Below are positions 1 to 9,351 of a stretch of DNA of 64,000 nt, one piece after another; the first letter of the stretch is position 1; every line of letters begins with the position of its first letter. The position numbers were made by a program, and so were the translations under genes. Origin of the DNA: Arenibacter palladensis (GTDB lineage: Bacteria; Bacteroidota; Bacteroidia; Flavobacteriales; Flavobacteriaceae); assembly GCF_900129275.1 (NCBI RefSeq), contig NZ_FQUX01000007.1:1-64000 (forward strand), in the 5' to 3' direction. The notes beneath the pieces were generated by a model, which was not told the origin of the DNA, did not search any database, and saw only the letters and a program-made list of their open reading frames with translations.

Positions 1-2
1 GA

Positions 3-356
3 AGGCCTGGCGAACAAGTGAAGGACCAGGTAGATCAACCGGATATCATAGAGGATGAGAAATTCTATGGTATGCACAGACACTTTACCGATGGTAGTTC
101 AATACTGATGTGGGGAGGAGGAGTCGAAAAAGGTCTTGTATATGGTAAAACAGCGGATGAAAGGCCATGTTCTTCCATAGAAAATCCCGTGGTAATAGAT
201 CAAGTGCATCAATCAATTTACCATGCTTTGGGAATACATCCTGAAACAAATTATACCATTGAGGGCAGACCGTTTTATACAACTCCTGATGGGCATGGAA
301 AGCCCATAGTGGATTTGTTCGGGCAACCCGTAAATAAAAGTACAAAAAATGTTTAG
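3..356 (+). CDS. DUF1501 family protein, C-terminal part (cut by window start)
   Basis: The reading frame is open from the left edge, so only the last ~118 residues are present and the true start lies outside. The stretch ILMWGGGVEKGLVYGKT, followed by ENPV and IYHALGIHPET, matches the C-terminal end of DUF1501 proteins. These are secreted alkaline-phosphatase-superfamily proteins distantly related to sulfatases, and many carry a Tat signal (not visible here). They are common in Planctomycetes and in sulfated-polysaccharide loci of Bacteroidota; their substrates are unknown. The gene ends 536 bp before the sigma factor gene and probably belongs to an upstream unit. The family call is fairly safe; the biochemical role is not. 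Confidence 0.7.
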   Translation, partial: RPGEQVKDQVDQPDIIEDEKFYGMHRHFTDGSSILMWGGGVEKGLVYGKTADERPCSSIENPVVIDQVHQSIYHALGIHPETNYTIEGRPFYTTPDGHGKPIVDLFGQPVNKSTKNV

Positions 357-468
357 TTGAGTTAGTTTGTAAGAAGAAAGCAGAGAACAACTCCACCTGC
401 TTGAGTGCGTTGGATGAATCTCTGTTTTCTTTACACACAAAGTAGAATTTGAATGCTCCGAGGCTTGT

Positions 469-489
469 CCGCCTGTTCCTTTAAGGCGG
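469..489. repeat. GC-rich intergenic hairpin
   Basis: CCGCCT at 469-474 pairs with AGGCGG at 484-489 around a 9-nt loop, in an otherwise AT-rich intergenic region. Similar CCCGCC/GGCGGG hairpins occur at 58432-58453 and 63544-63561. There is no T-run, so it is not a convincing terminator. Confidence 0.45.
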
Positions 490-687
490 GTGTAGAAATG
501 TTTTCAGTGGATTCCTTCCCATGCTTTATAGGCCTGAAAATTTCCTATTATAAGAAAAATGGTTCCCCTAACTACTGTTCATGGCTTCCGTATTTTTGCT
601 ATCTATTGTTAGTGCTAATTTCCAGTGGATAATGGAGAGATTAAAATAAGCTGTTGCAGTATGTTATATAGCCTACAACACAAGCTT

Positions 688-733
688 GCAGCACAGTACA
701 GGATACTATCATTAATGTTTTTCTTTATACTTG
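688..733 (+). promoter_or_regulatory. Regulon promoter 1 (ECF sigma/FecR/SusCD unit)
   Basis: The element GCAGC ACAGT ACAGG ATACT (688-707) is followed after 18 bp by TATACTTG (726-733), a five-of-six match to the Bacteroidota -7 consensus TAnnTTTG. It lies about 160 bp upstream of the sigma gene start, leaving a long leader with an inverted repeat just after the expected transcription start. It shares layout and orientation with seven other promoters in the window. Confidence 0.75.
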
Positions 734-892
734 TTGTTATACTTAAGAAAACATTATATTTCTTAATTGTTAAATCGGTGATGAGCTCAATAGGATATGA
801 CTAATGAAATGAATATGTTTTAATTTAATTGTCCGTTTCTGAAAAATTACTTAGAATTAAATTTATTTCTGTAGCAATAATAATAGATCATT

Positions 893-1456
893 TTGGACTC
901 AAAAGAAATCTTAGCGGAAATACAAAGGAAGAACCATTTTGTGTTTAGAAGACTATTCGATGGCTTGTACCATGAATTGGTCGTTTATGCCAATGGTTAT
1001 CTCTTCGACAAAGATTCTAGTGAAGATGTGGTACAGGAAGTATTTGCATGTCTCTGGGAAAAATCCAACAAAATTGACATTGAAACCAACTTGAGGTCCT
1101 ACCTCTATGCTATGGTACGCAATAGATGCTTTAATATTTTAAAAGCGATAAAGATTACTCATGTATCAAAAATTACGGAAGTAGAAACTAATATAGATAT
1201 CGGTTACAGTCCTGACTGGTTTCCAGAAGACGAAAAGCAGCTGCTTTATGAACAAGTTTTAAAGGTGATAGACAATTTTCCTTTAAAAATGCGCAACATC
1301 GCCAAGCTACGCTTTGTGGATAACTATCGTTTTAATGAAATAGCGGATGAACTGGATGTTTCCGTAAATACGGTAAAGACCCAGCTTAGAAGAGCCAAAT
1401 TGAAGTTGGGAAAATTAGTGATTTATATTGCAGTTCTATTTTCAATAGTACAATAA
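893..1456 (+). CDS. RNA polymerase ECF-type sigma-70 factor (FecI-like)
   Basis: This 187-residue protein has the ECF two-domain layout. Region 2 lies at about residues 20-90 (DSSEDVVQEVFACLWE, then LRSYLYAMVRNRCFN), and region 4 at about 125-175 (FRFNEIADELDVSVNTVKTQLRRAKLKL region, an HTH). The start is a TTG at 893: an in-frame TAG at 884-886 rules out anything further upstream and no ATG is available. It is followed by a FecR anti-sigma gene and a SusC with an STN domain, the usual trio for trans-envelope signalling, in which substrate binding at the outer-membrane transporter releases the sigma factor. The targets are probably the adjacent susCD genes, but no ECF promoter was identified. 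Confidence 0.88.
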   Translation: MDSKEILAEIQRKNHFVFRRLFDGLYHELVVYANGYLFDKDSSEDVVQEVFACLWEKSNKIDIETNLRSYLYAMVRNRCFNILKAIKITHVSKITEVETNIDIGYSPDWFPEDEKQLLYEQVLKVIDNFPLKMRNIAKLRFVDNYRFNEIADELDVSVNTVKTQLRRAKLKLGKLVIYIAVLFSIVQ

Positions 1457-1574
1457 AACCTCCTTTTAAATATTATTTTCTTATTTATTATCCATTATTT
1501 TTCTATTTCTATATTTTTTTGTCACCCATTTTAGGAATTTGATTGTCATATTAATATAGACAAACAAAATCCCG

Positions 1575-2711
1575 ATGGATTTCAGACTTATAATAAAGAA
1601 AATCAACAATACCTTAACCGAAGAGGAGGGGCGTATTTTCGATTCTTGGTACAAGGAATCCAAAGATCACCGTAGCTATTTCCATAGGGTTGAGAATAAC
1701 TACCAAAAAGGAATTGATCTTGTAGACATAAAGAAAGGCTGGTCTGGGGTTTCATCCAAAATCAATAAAAAGGAAAAACGGTATTCTATTTATAAATATG
1801 CAGCAGCAATCGTCCTTCTTATTACTGCAGGCACTATCTGGTTTGGGGAAAAAGAAAATATCAAGGTAAATCCTCCAATGGATGCCGTAGTGATCCAAAA
1901 GGATTCCATTCAGATCGGTACCGATAAGGCAACGCTTACCTTGGAAGATGGTTCAGAAATTGTTCTGGAGAAAGGAGAAAGTGTTGAAACGGATAAAGCC
2001 TCTAGTAATGGGGAACAATTGGTGTATACCGATGGTCAGGAATCACCTGAAAAAATTATTGCAAAAAATATTCTTACCATACCACGTGGAGGGCAGTTTG
2101 TTTTGGTTCTGGCCGACGGGACCAAAGTGTGGGTTAATTCTGAAACACGGTTGAGGTATCCCGTGGCATTTGCGGCCAATAAAACTCGTGAAGTGGAATT
2201 GGTATATGGGGAAGCCTATTTTGACGTATCCCCGAGTACTGAGCATAACGGGTCTCATTTTGTGGTACATACGGCAGGGCAGCGAGTGGAAGTGTTGGGT
2301 ACGGAATTCAACATAAAAGCATATAACGAGGATACATACGTCTCTACAACTTTGGTGGAAGGTAAGGTCATTGTTGAAAATGGAAGTGAATCCAAAAATC
2401 TTAGCCCTGGTCACCAATCTACTATGGATCGGGATTCCAAAAAAATAGGCATTTCCAAAGTAGATGTTTATGATGAGGTATCCTGGAAAAACGGACTGTT
2501 CAGTTTTAAAAATAGATCCTTGGAGGACATTATGCAAGTACTTGCGCGTTGGTACGATTTTGACGTAGTGTTTCACAAGAAAGCTACGGAGGAATTGACT
2601 TTCAATGGTGTTTTTAGAAAAACGCTAAGCCTCAAAGAAATCTTGGACATTATACAGAACACAAACCTTGTTGAATATGAAATAAACGGTAAAACAATAA
2701 TTATGAAGTAA
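1575..2711 (+). CDS. FecR-family anti-sigma factor
   Basis: This 378-residue single-pass inner-membrane protein has a short cytoplasmic N-terminal region (about 1-70) for sigma binding and a membrane segment at about 75-92 (YKYAAAIVLLITAGTIWF). The periplasmic FecR domain (about 165-265) contains the typical LADGTKVWVNSETRLRYP and VLGTEFNIKAY stretches. A C-terminal DUF4974 domain (about 308-378, SLEDIMQVLARWYDFDV) is expected to contact the STN domain of the partner SusC. It lies 118 bp downstream of the ECF sigma gene and 98 bp upstream of susC, so the three form a signalling cassette. The family call is clear. Confidence 0.93.
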   Translation: MDFRLIIKKINNTLTEEEGRIFDSWYKESKDHRSYFHRVENNYQKGIDLVDIKKGWSGVSSKINKKEKRYSIYKYAAAIVLLITAGTIWFGEKENIKVNPPMDAVVIQKDSIQIGTDKATLTLEDGSEIVLEKGESVETDKASSNGEQLVYTDGQESPEKIIAKNILTIPRGGQFVLVLADGTKVWVNSETRLRYPVAFAANKTREVELVYGEAYFDVSPSTEHNGSHFVVHTAGQRVEVLGTEFNIKAYNEDTYVSTTLVEGKVIVENGSESKNLSPGHQSTMDRDSKKIGISKVDVYDEVSWKNGLFSFKNRSLEDIMQVLARWYDFDVVFHKKATEELTFNGVFRKTLSLKEILDIIQNTNLVEYEINGKTIIMK

Positions 2712-2809
2712 AGCTTTAAAAAAAAGGGGAATGGAGTCTAAATCTGGACAATTGAAATCTCCATCCCCAAGTACATTAATTAATCAAAAATTAACTAACA
2801 TTCAAATTT

Positions 2810-5800
2810 ATGAAAACTAAACCAAATAGGGGTAGTCTTGCCTATGTCAAGACGTCCCTAATTATCACTATGAAAATCTTCATTTTTTTATTTTCGATTC
2901 TTTCGTTCGGATTTAGCGTAGAAAATGGTTTTTCCCAAGACAAAAAAATAACGTTTACGGAGGATGCCCAACTTTCTATGGAAGAGGTGTTGGAAGTTGT
3001 TAAAAAACAGACCGATTACAATTTCATCTATAGATCGGATCTTTTTGTAGGAAGTCCCCTTGTCGAAATAAAGAAGGGTACGGTAAAGGTAGGTGTCCTG
3101 CTGAACAAATGTGCCATGCTTACCGACATTGATTTTCAGTTTACGGACAACGGAGCCATTTTCTTGAAGAAAAATCCTAAAGTGGTTGAGTCCAAAAAGA
3201 TGCAACAAACCATTAGTGGGGTGGTTACCGACAATGACGGCAACCCTTTGCCTGGGGCCAATATTGTAGAAAAGGGTACTACCAACGGAGTAACTGCAGA
3301 TTTTGATGGTAACTACACTATTGCAGTTTCCGATGAAAATGCCACCTTGGTAGTTTCCTATATTGGATTTGCGACCACTGAAGTTACTGTTAACGGTAAA
3401 AGTTCCATTAATGTTACCTTAGAAGAAAGTGCGGCTGGTTTGGATGAAGTGGTCGTGGTAGGGTATGGTTCTCAAAGTAAGAAAAAGATAACTTCAGCGG
3501 TTTCCGAAGTGGATATGGGCGGTGTACAGGATATGCCCAATTCAACATCGGGTCAAGTGCTACAAGGTAGGGTTTCCGGTGTTACAATTACCGAAAGTAA
3601 TGGTTCTCCAGGACAGGCTCCTAGCATACAAGTAAGGGGGATCAGCTCTATTAATGCCGGAATTGAACCACTGGTGGTTATTGACGGATTTCCAGTAGGC
3701 AATGGTATTCCCCAGAGTCTTAACCCCAATGATATTGAAAAAATTACCGTTTTAAAGGATGCGGCGTCCACCTCCATCTACGGTGCAAGGGGAACCAACG
3801 GGGTTATCTTGATACAGACCCTAAAGGCAACAGAATCTAGAAGCGAACTTACTTATAATGGTTCCAGTGGATTTCAAATGGTGCCAAATAACTGGCGTCC
3901 GCAAACCCTTGATGCGCCACAATATGCCCAATACAATTTGGAAAGGGTCCAGGAAGTAAATGCACGTAGCGGGAGCAATACTCCAGTGCCAGATATTTAT
4001 TTGGATGCACTGAACAGCGCTCCAGGCAGTGGTACGGATTGGCAAAGTCTATTGATGCGTAGTGCGGTATTTCAGAACCACAACCTTACTTACAGAGGTG
4101 GTAACAGTAAATTTAAGGGTGTAGTCTCTGCCGGATATTTAAATCAGGAAGGTGTGCTTCTAAACACTGACTTTTCAAGATTGTCCCTCCGATCCAATCT
4201 GGACGCCACTATCAGCGATTGGCTAAGTGTTGGCTCCAATATGTTTGTTGCCTTTTCGGACAACAATTCCATACCGGAGGATGGTTCCAGAGGTATTATC
4301 ATGAAGGCGGTAACGGCTAGTCCCTTGCAGTCCCCTTATGATGAAAATGGCGATCTTAAGCCTTATATTCCCGCTGATTCCCCAGGTTATTTTGCCTATG
4401 CCAACCCTATATTTGAGGCGAATTCGCTTACCAATAATAGAATAGAAAGAGATATTAATGCCAGTATTAACCTGGACATGCAAATTCTTCCCGGCCTACA
4501 TTACAAACCACAACTTTATGGACGCTTGTTAACAAGGGAGATAAATACGTTTACACCAAGTACCATTGGACGGTTTGCCATTGGAAACGCCTCCAATCTT
4601 TCACCTGGAGCGCCTCCGTTCGTAAATTCAGGTGCCAATCAAAAGAGTGATATTACCAATTGGGGCATTGATAATCTCCTTACCTATGATACTACCATTG
4701 GACAACATTCCATTAGTGCCCTATTGGGATATACTGCCCAAAAGCAAACAGGGGAATTGTCAACCATCAATGCCACTGGTTTTCCAAGTGATAATACCTT
4801 GAATTTTCTGGAGGCTTCTGAAGTTTCAGCTGCGGTAACAGATTTGACCAACTGGTCCTTGGCGGCATATTTTGCCCGTCTTAGTTATGACTATAAATCC
4901 AAGTATCTGGCGGAAGTGAATTTTAGGAGGGAAGGATCCTCTAGATTTGGAGACGATAACAAGTATGGGAATTTCCCTTCGGCATCAGTGGGTTGGAGAG
5001 TCTCGGAAGAAAGTTTCTATCCGGAGGATTTCTTCATGAACGAGTTTAAACTGCGATCTAGCTATGGTATCACAGGTAATTCCGCCATAGGGGATTTTGA
5101 TAGATTCGGGACCATACTTTCTATCCCTAACTTGAATAACCTGAACAATAACTTTAATTATGTGCTCAACGACAATATCCAGGTAGGGAAATCACTTACT
5201 TCCTTGGGCTCCAGTAATCTAAAATGGGAAACAAGTAAGCAATTGGACTTGGGGCTTTCCATGGGATTCCTTAGGGATGCCATTACTTTAAACGCAAGCT
5301 ATTTTGAGAAAACGACAGAAGATATGCTCTTCAACCTTTCCATACCAAGGGCTTCTGGATTTGCCTCCACAAGGACCAATATAGGGGAGATGGTAAATAA
5401 GGGTGTTGATATTGAGTTGGCTGCCCGTGTAAACAATGATAATTTTTCATGGAACAGTAATTTAAATCTATCGTTCATCAAAAATGAAGTAACCTATCTT
5501 CCTAAAGAAATATCACAAATTATCTCTACCTGGAACGTTACCCAAGTAGGTCTTCCTGTGGGTTCGTTACGAGGTTATATTATTGACGGGATTTTTAATA
5601 CCCAGGAACAATTGGACGACCCTAACCTTCATGGTTGGCCGGGCTCCAAACAACTTGGGGCCTATATTTACAGGGATGTAGATGGAGATGGTTCAATTAC
5701 TGGTTTGGACAGAGATTATATTGGAAACCCACATCCTAAAGTTAATTTAGGCTTTAATAATGTAATCAATTACAAAAATTTATCCCTTTCCATATTGACT

Positions 5801-6232
5801 ACGGGTGCATTCGGCTATCAAATTATTCCACAGTTGAACGAAGTGCTCTATAATGAAAAAGGTAGATGGAATGTTAGTACGGAATTTTTGGATAGATGGA
5901 AGTCAACGGAAAATCCAGGCAAGGGTTTGATTCCTTCCCTACATTATGCAAATCAACATGCTGCATCCAATCTTTGGGTGGAAGATGGGGACCATATATG
6001 GATAAAGAATGTTACCCTAGGATACCAAGTACCTGTTTCGGTATTGGATAAAACCTTTATATCCAGTCTGCGGTTCCATTTTAGCGTACAGAATCTGGCG
6101 AAATTCACCAGTTACTCTGGCTGGAACCCCCAAGTAAGTAATTTTGGGAACAATCCGCAGGCATTAGGTGTGGACGACTTTTCATATCCTATAAACAGAA
6201 CATACACCCTTGGTGTCAATATTAATTTTTAA
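2810..6232 (+). CDS. SusC/RagA-type TonB-linked outer-membrane transporter with STN domain
   Basis: This 1140-residue protein has a long signal region (hydrophobic core about 21-40). An STN domain follows at about 45-125 (QLSMEEVLEVVKKQTDYNFIY), then a CarboxypepD_reg-like domain (about 133-208, GVVTDNDGNPLPGANI). Next come the plug domain, starting at DEVVVVGYGSQ (about 213), and a beta-barrel ending in an aromatic-terminated strand (YTLGVNINF). It imports oligosaccharides across the outer membrane with its SusD partner. The STN domain, together with the upstream sigma/FecR pair, marks it as a signal-transducing transporter, unlike the second SusC at 40488-43583. The gene overlaps no neighbour; susD starts 11 bp after its stop codon. 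Confidence 0.95.
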   Translation: MKTKPNRGSLAYVKTSLIITMKIFIFLFSILSFGFSVENGFSQDKKITFTEDAQLSMEEVLEVVKKQTDYNFIYRSDLFVGSPLVEIKKGTVKVGVLLNKCAMLTDIDFQFTDNGAIFLKKNPKVVESKKMQQTISGVVTDNDGNPLPGANIVEKGTTNGVTADFDGNYTIAVSDENATLVVSYIGFATTEVTVNGKSSINVTLEESAAGLDEVVVVGYGSQSKKKITSAVSEVDMGGVQDMPNSTSGQVLQGRVSGVTITESNGSPGQAPSIQVRGISSINAGIEPLVVIDGFPVGNGIPQSLNPNDIEKITVLKDAASTSIYGARGTNGVILIQTLKATESRSELTYNGSSGFQMVPNNWRPQTLDAPQYAQYNLERVQEVNARSGSNTPVPDIYLDALNSAPGSGTDWQSLLMRSAVFQNHNLTYRGGNSKFKGVVSAGYLNQEGVLLNTDFSRLSLRSNLDATISDWLSVGSNMFVAFSDNNSIPEDGSRGIIMKAVTASPLQSPYDENGDLKPYIPADSPGYFAYANPIFEANSLTNNRIERDINASINLDMQILPGLHYKPQLYGRLLTREINTFTPSTIGRFAIGNASNLSPGAPPFVNSGANQKSDITNWGIDNLLTYDTTIGQHSISALLGYTAQKQTGELSTINATGFPSDNTLNFLEASEVSAAVTDLTNWSLAAYFARLSYDYKSKYLAEVNFRREGSSRFGDDNKYGNFPSASVGWRVSEESFYPEDFFMNEFKLRSSYGITGNSAIGDFDRFGTILSIPNLNNLNNNFNYVLNDNIQVGKSLTSLGSSNLKWETSKQLDLGLSMGFLRDAITLNASYFEKTTEDMLFNLSIPRASGFASTRTNIGEMVNKGVDIELAARVNNDNFSWNSNLNLSFIKNEVTYLPKEISQIISTWNVTQVGLPVGSLRGYIIDGIFNTQEQLDDPNLHGWPGSKQLGAYIYRDVDGDGSITGLDRDYIGNPHPKVNLGFNNVINYKNLSLSILTTGAFGYQIIPQLNEVLYNEKGRWNVSTEFLDRWKSTENPGKGLIPSLHYANQHAASNLWVEDGDHIWIKNVTLGYQVPVSVLDKTFISSLRFHFSVQNLAKFTSYSGWNPQVSNFGNNPQALGVDDFSYPINRTYTLGVNINF

Positions 6233-6242
6233 AATATCCGCG

Positions 6243-7760
6243 ATGAAAAAATATAGCTCAATATTAGGGTCAAAAAGGATACTATTTATAGTTTCAATAT
6301 TAGTATTCCTAGGTTGTAATGAAGAATTTTTAGATGTTACTCCAGACCATTATTTAACTGAAGGCAATTTTTACCAAACAGATGAAGATTTTGATCAGGC
6401 CTTGTTAGGTGTTTATGGAGGTATGCAAGATTATGTCTTAAGCGCTCATTTTTTAGAGGAAGGCAGATCGGATAATACTACTTATGATAACCTTTTGGAT
6501 CAAGGTTCATTGGGAGGAGGAAGGCAATATGGCTTTTTGGACCAATTCAAAATGACATCGGTTGCTGGTCCCATTTCGGATGCATGGAACAATATTTATG
6601 GTGGAATAAAGGATTGTAATGTAACCTTGTTTTATCTTAACAGTGCTGAAATAGATCCAGATTCGGCCAAAATGTTGGAAGCCCAACTACGTTTTTTTAG
6701 GGCGTTTTACCACTTTGTTGCGGTGCGTTATTGGGGAGATGTACCCCTGCTTATAGAGCCGGTAAGTTCGGCGGAAGATGCGTTTGCCCTAAAAAGAAAT
6801 CCTACTTCCGAAGTTTATCAGGCCATAGTGGATGATGCTGAATTTGCTATTTCCAATTTGCCCCTTGCATATACCGGTAATGATGTGGGCAGAATTACCC
6901 AAGGAGCCGCGAGAATGCTTTTGGCCAAAGTTTATTTAACAAGAGGTGAGTATGGCAATGCCCAAATTCAACTAAATAGTATTATCGGATCAGATCAGTA
7001 CGATTTGTTGGACGATTATGCAGATATCTTTGATCCGGCAAATAAGAACCACCAAGAATCTATTTTTGAAGTTCAGTTTAAAGAGGGACAGGAGGGTGAA
7101 TCCAGCAATTTTATATACCAATTTGCACCCGTAGGGTCTAGGGGTGTCGTAGTTCTAGGTCCTGAGAATTCTCCAGGAAGGAATATACCAACAAAGGATA
7201 TGGTGGAAGCCTATGAAGCCAATGATAAAAGAAAGGATATATCGGTAGCTTACTTTGATAGGAATCCCAGCCCCTTGTACTACGTAAACAAGTATAACCA
7301 CGATACGGATCCCGATTTTTCAAGATCTCCTGACAACTGGCCGGTGTATAGATACGCAGATGCAATGTTAATGCTTGCAGAGGCTATTAATGAACAGAGT
7401 TATCAAACCGGTGTACCCTTTACTATGCTAAATAGGGTTAGGGTCCGTGCCGGATTGCCCGAATTGACAACAACCGATTTGCCAGATCAAGTATCCTTTA
7501 GGAATGCCATAGCCCAGGAGAGAAGGGTTGAACTGGCCTTTGAAAATCACCGTTGGTTCGATTTGGTAAGGACAGGTAAGGCCATTGAGGTTATCACCGC
7601 TTTCGGTATTAAGGAAAAAGCGGACCCTACGCTGGTTCCGCCAGATTTCATTGCCTACGGTCCAGAATCCTTTGCCATAACCCAAGATAAGTTGGTATAC
7701 CCGATTCCAAATAATGAGTTGGATCTAAATCCCAACATGACACAGAATCCTGGGTATTAA
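6243..7760 (+). CDS. SusD/RagB family nutrient-binding lipoprotein
   Basis: The ATG at 6243 gives MKKYSSILGSKRILFIV..FLGC, a lipoprotein signal with the acylated Cys near residue 25. A longer in-frame start at 6210 overlaps susC and is less likely. The protein (about 505 residues) shows the SusD pattern: an N-terminal lid region (YLTEGNFYQTDEDFDQALLGVYGGM), TPR-like helices (EAQLRFFRAFYHFVAVRYWGDVPL) and the C-terminal RRVELAFENHRWFDLVRTG signature. It sits on the cell surface and delivers glycans to the SusC encoded just upstream. A strong hairpin follows the gene (7787-7853) before the sulfatases. Confidence 0.95.
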   Translation: MKKYSSILGSKRILFIVSILVFLGCNEEFLDVTPDHYLTEGNFYQTDEDFDQALLGVYGGMQDYVLSAHFLEEGRSDNTTYDNLLDQGSLGGGRQYGFLDQFKMTSVAGPISDAWNNIYGGIKDCNVTLFYLNSAEIDPDSAKMLEAQLRFFRAFYHFVAVRYWGDVPLLIEPVSSAEDAFALKRNPTSEVYQAIVDDAEFAISNLPLAYTGNDVGRITQGAARMLLAKVYLTRGEYGNAQIQLNSIIGSDQYDLLDDYADIFDPANKNHQESIFEVQFKEGQEGESSNFIYQFAPVGSRGVVVLGPENSPGRNIPTKDMVEAYEANDKRKDISVAYFDRNPSPLYYVNKYNHDTDPDFSRSPDNWPVYRYADAMLMLAEAINEQSYQTGVPFTMLNRVRVRAGLPELTTTDLPDQVSFRNAIAQERRVELAFENHRWFDLVRTGKAIEVITAFGIKEKADPTLVPPDFIAYGPESFAITQDKLVYPIPNNELDLNPNMTQNPGY

Positions 7761-7786
7761 AAGAGGTTCCTGATCTATGTAAATCT

Positions 7787-7853
7787 ATTGCCCTTGACCT
7801 TTTATCTAAGTTGAAAATTATATAAACTTAAATAATGAAAAGTCAAGGGCAAT
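7787..7853. other. Large intercistronic inverted repeat after susD
   Basis: ATTGCCCTTGAC (7787-7798) is perfectly complementary to GTCAAGGGCAAT (7842-7853), with an inner TAAGTT/AACTTA pair (7807-7812 and 7825-7830). No T-run follows, so it is more likely a processing or 3'-end-stabilising stem that separates highly expressed susCD mRNA from the sulfatase genes than a simple terminator. The whole susD-to-sulfatase gap is 235 bp. Confidence 0.6.
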
Positions 7854-7995
7854 CAGAAATAGTGAAATGGCGAAAAAACTAAAAATGCAAAAGGGGGAAA
7901 GGACTATGTTATTTACCCTTTTGTAATGAAGGTAACGATTGGGAAGTGCAAATAGCTACACCCACAGAAATTAAAATTTTAAAAAAGGATATGGT

Positions 7996-9336
7996 ATGAA
8001 AAATTTATCATTAGTAGTATTAACGCTAGGGATAGCCACCTATTTCACCTCTTGCAAAGAGGTTAAGCAGGAGATAGCAGAGAAGCAAAAGGAGGCGCTT
8101 CCAAATATTGTCTTTATAATCTCGGATGATCAAGCTTGGACAGATTATGGTTTTATGGGCCATGAACATATTGAAACCCCAAATTTGGATAAATTGGCCA
8201 ATGAGAGCCTAACGTTTTCAAGAGGGTATGTTCCAACCTCACTCTGTGCTCCTTCCTTGGCATCCATGATTACTGGGGTTTATCCCCGTAATCATATGGT
8301 ATTGGGAAATGATAGGGTGCTTCCTGGCGATGACAAAAAGGGAAAACCGGCTTGGACATTGCCCTGGAGGGCCAGTAACTATGTGCCCGTAGTTGAAAAC
8401 TTTAAAAAACTGAACACTTTGCCCAAAATGTTGAAGAAAAAAGGCTACCTCTCCTTTCAAACCGGTAAGTGGTGGCTTGGTAATTATTCCAATGGAGGTT
8501 TCGATTACGGTATGACGCACGGTGATCCTGACCGAGGGGGAAGGCATGGAGATTATGGCCTCGAAATTGGTCGTAAAGGAATGGATACCCTCTATAATTA
8601 CATAGATTTGGCCTTGGAAAAGAAGAAGCCCTTTTTTATGTGGTACGCTCCCTTTTTGCCACATTCGCCCCATAATCCACCGGACAGTCTTTTGCAGAAA
8701 TACCTTCCCAAGGCACCTACGGAGTATGTAGCCAAGTATTGGGCCATGTGCGAATGGTTCGATATTACTTGTGGTGAGCTTATGGATTATATTGACAAAA
8801 AAGGACAAACAGAAAATACTATATTCGTATATGTTTGCGATAATGGTTGGGTTCAAAATGAAAACGATGGGGCCTATAATCCAATCTCCAAACAAGCGCC
8901 TTATGACTATGGGTTGAGGACTCCTATTATGTACAAATGGAAAGGAAAAATCGCCCCTGGAATGGATACGTTATCATTGACCAGTAGCTTGGATATGGTA
9001 CCAACGGTACTAGATCTTTTGGGTCTGGAGTCCTCCGAGGAATTGGACGGGATCAACATATTGGATGAAACTGAACGCAATAATCGAGAGGCCGTTTTTG
9101 GGGAAATTTATAACCATGACTTTAATACCATTGTGGAAGGGCTTAAATATAGAATGGTGATGACCAATCCTTATAAGCTTATAGTTCCCGACCCAAAGAA
9201 CAGGCCAAATGAAAAGATCCAGTTGTACAATATTTTTAAAGATCCGTTTGAACAAGTAAACCTGGTAGATGAAAGGCCCGAAGTTGTAGACGATTTAAGG
9301 AATAAGTTGGAAGCCTCCTGGAATCCTAAACTGTAA
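7996..9336 (+). CDS. S1-family sulfatase with variant CAPSL active-site signature
   Basis: This 446-residue exported protein is probably a lipoprotein (ATYFTSC, Cys20). The sulfatase fold starts at PNIVFIISDDQ (metal-binding Asp44/Asp45). The maturation motif reads C84-A-P-S-L88-A-S-M-I-T-G: Cys84 would become formylglycine, but the usual Arg four residues later is Leu (codon TTG). Other elements are normal: TGKWWLG, the DNGWV metal-site region at about 277, and a C-terminal SLDMVPTVLDL. Length is typical. It is second to last in the sigma/FecR/SusCD run and 15 bp upstream of another sulfatase. It is probably active through a modified pocket, or it could be a divergent phosphatase-like member; the substrate is unknown. 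Confidence 0.88.
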   Translation: MKNLSLVVLTLGIATYFTSCKEVKQEIAEKQKEALPNIVFIISDDQAWTDYGFMGHEHIETPNLDKLANESLTFSRGYVPTSLCAPSLASMITGVYPRNHMVLGNDRVLPGDDKKGKPAWTLPWRASNYVPVVENFKKLNTLPKMLKKKGYLSFQTGKWWLGNYSNGGFDYGMTHGDPDRGGRHGDYGLEIGRKGMDTLYNYIDLALEKKKPFFMWYAPFLPHSPHNPPDSLLQKYLPKAPTEYVAKYWAMCEWFDITCGELMDYIDKKGQTENTIFVYVCDNGWVQNENDGAYNPISKQAPYDYGLRTPIMYKWKGKIAPGMDTLSLTSSLDMVPTVLDLLGLESSEELDGINILDETERNNREAVFGEIYNHDFNTIVEGLKYRMVMTNPYKLIVPDPKNRPNEKIQLYNIFKDPFEQVNLVDERPEVVDDLRNKLEASWNPKL

Positions 9337-9351
9337 ATAAGAAAAATAAGC

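Larger units (their letters stand above)
357..892. other. Intergenic region between DUF1501 and the ECF sigma gene
   Basis: No coding sequence is supported here. The stretch holds a GC-rich hairpin (469-489), the regulon promoter at 688-733, and a perfect inverted repeat in the presumed leader (TTAAGAAA at 743-750 and TTTCTTAA at 759-766). The short minus-strand ORFs near its left end overlap the DUF1501 gene and look like shadows. Confidence 0.6.
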
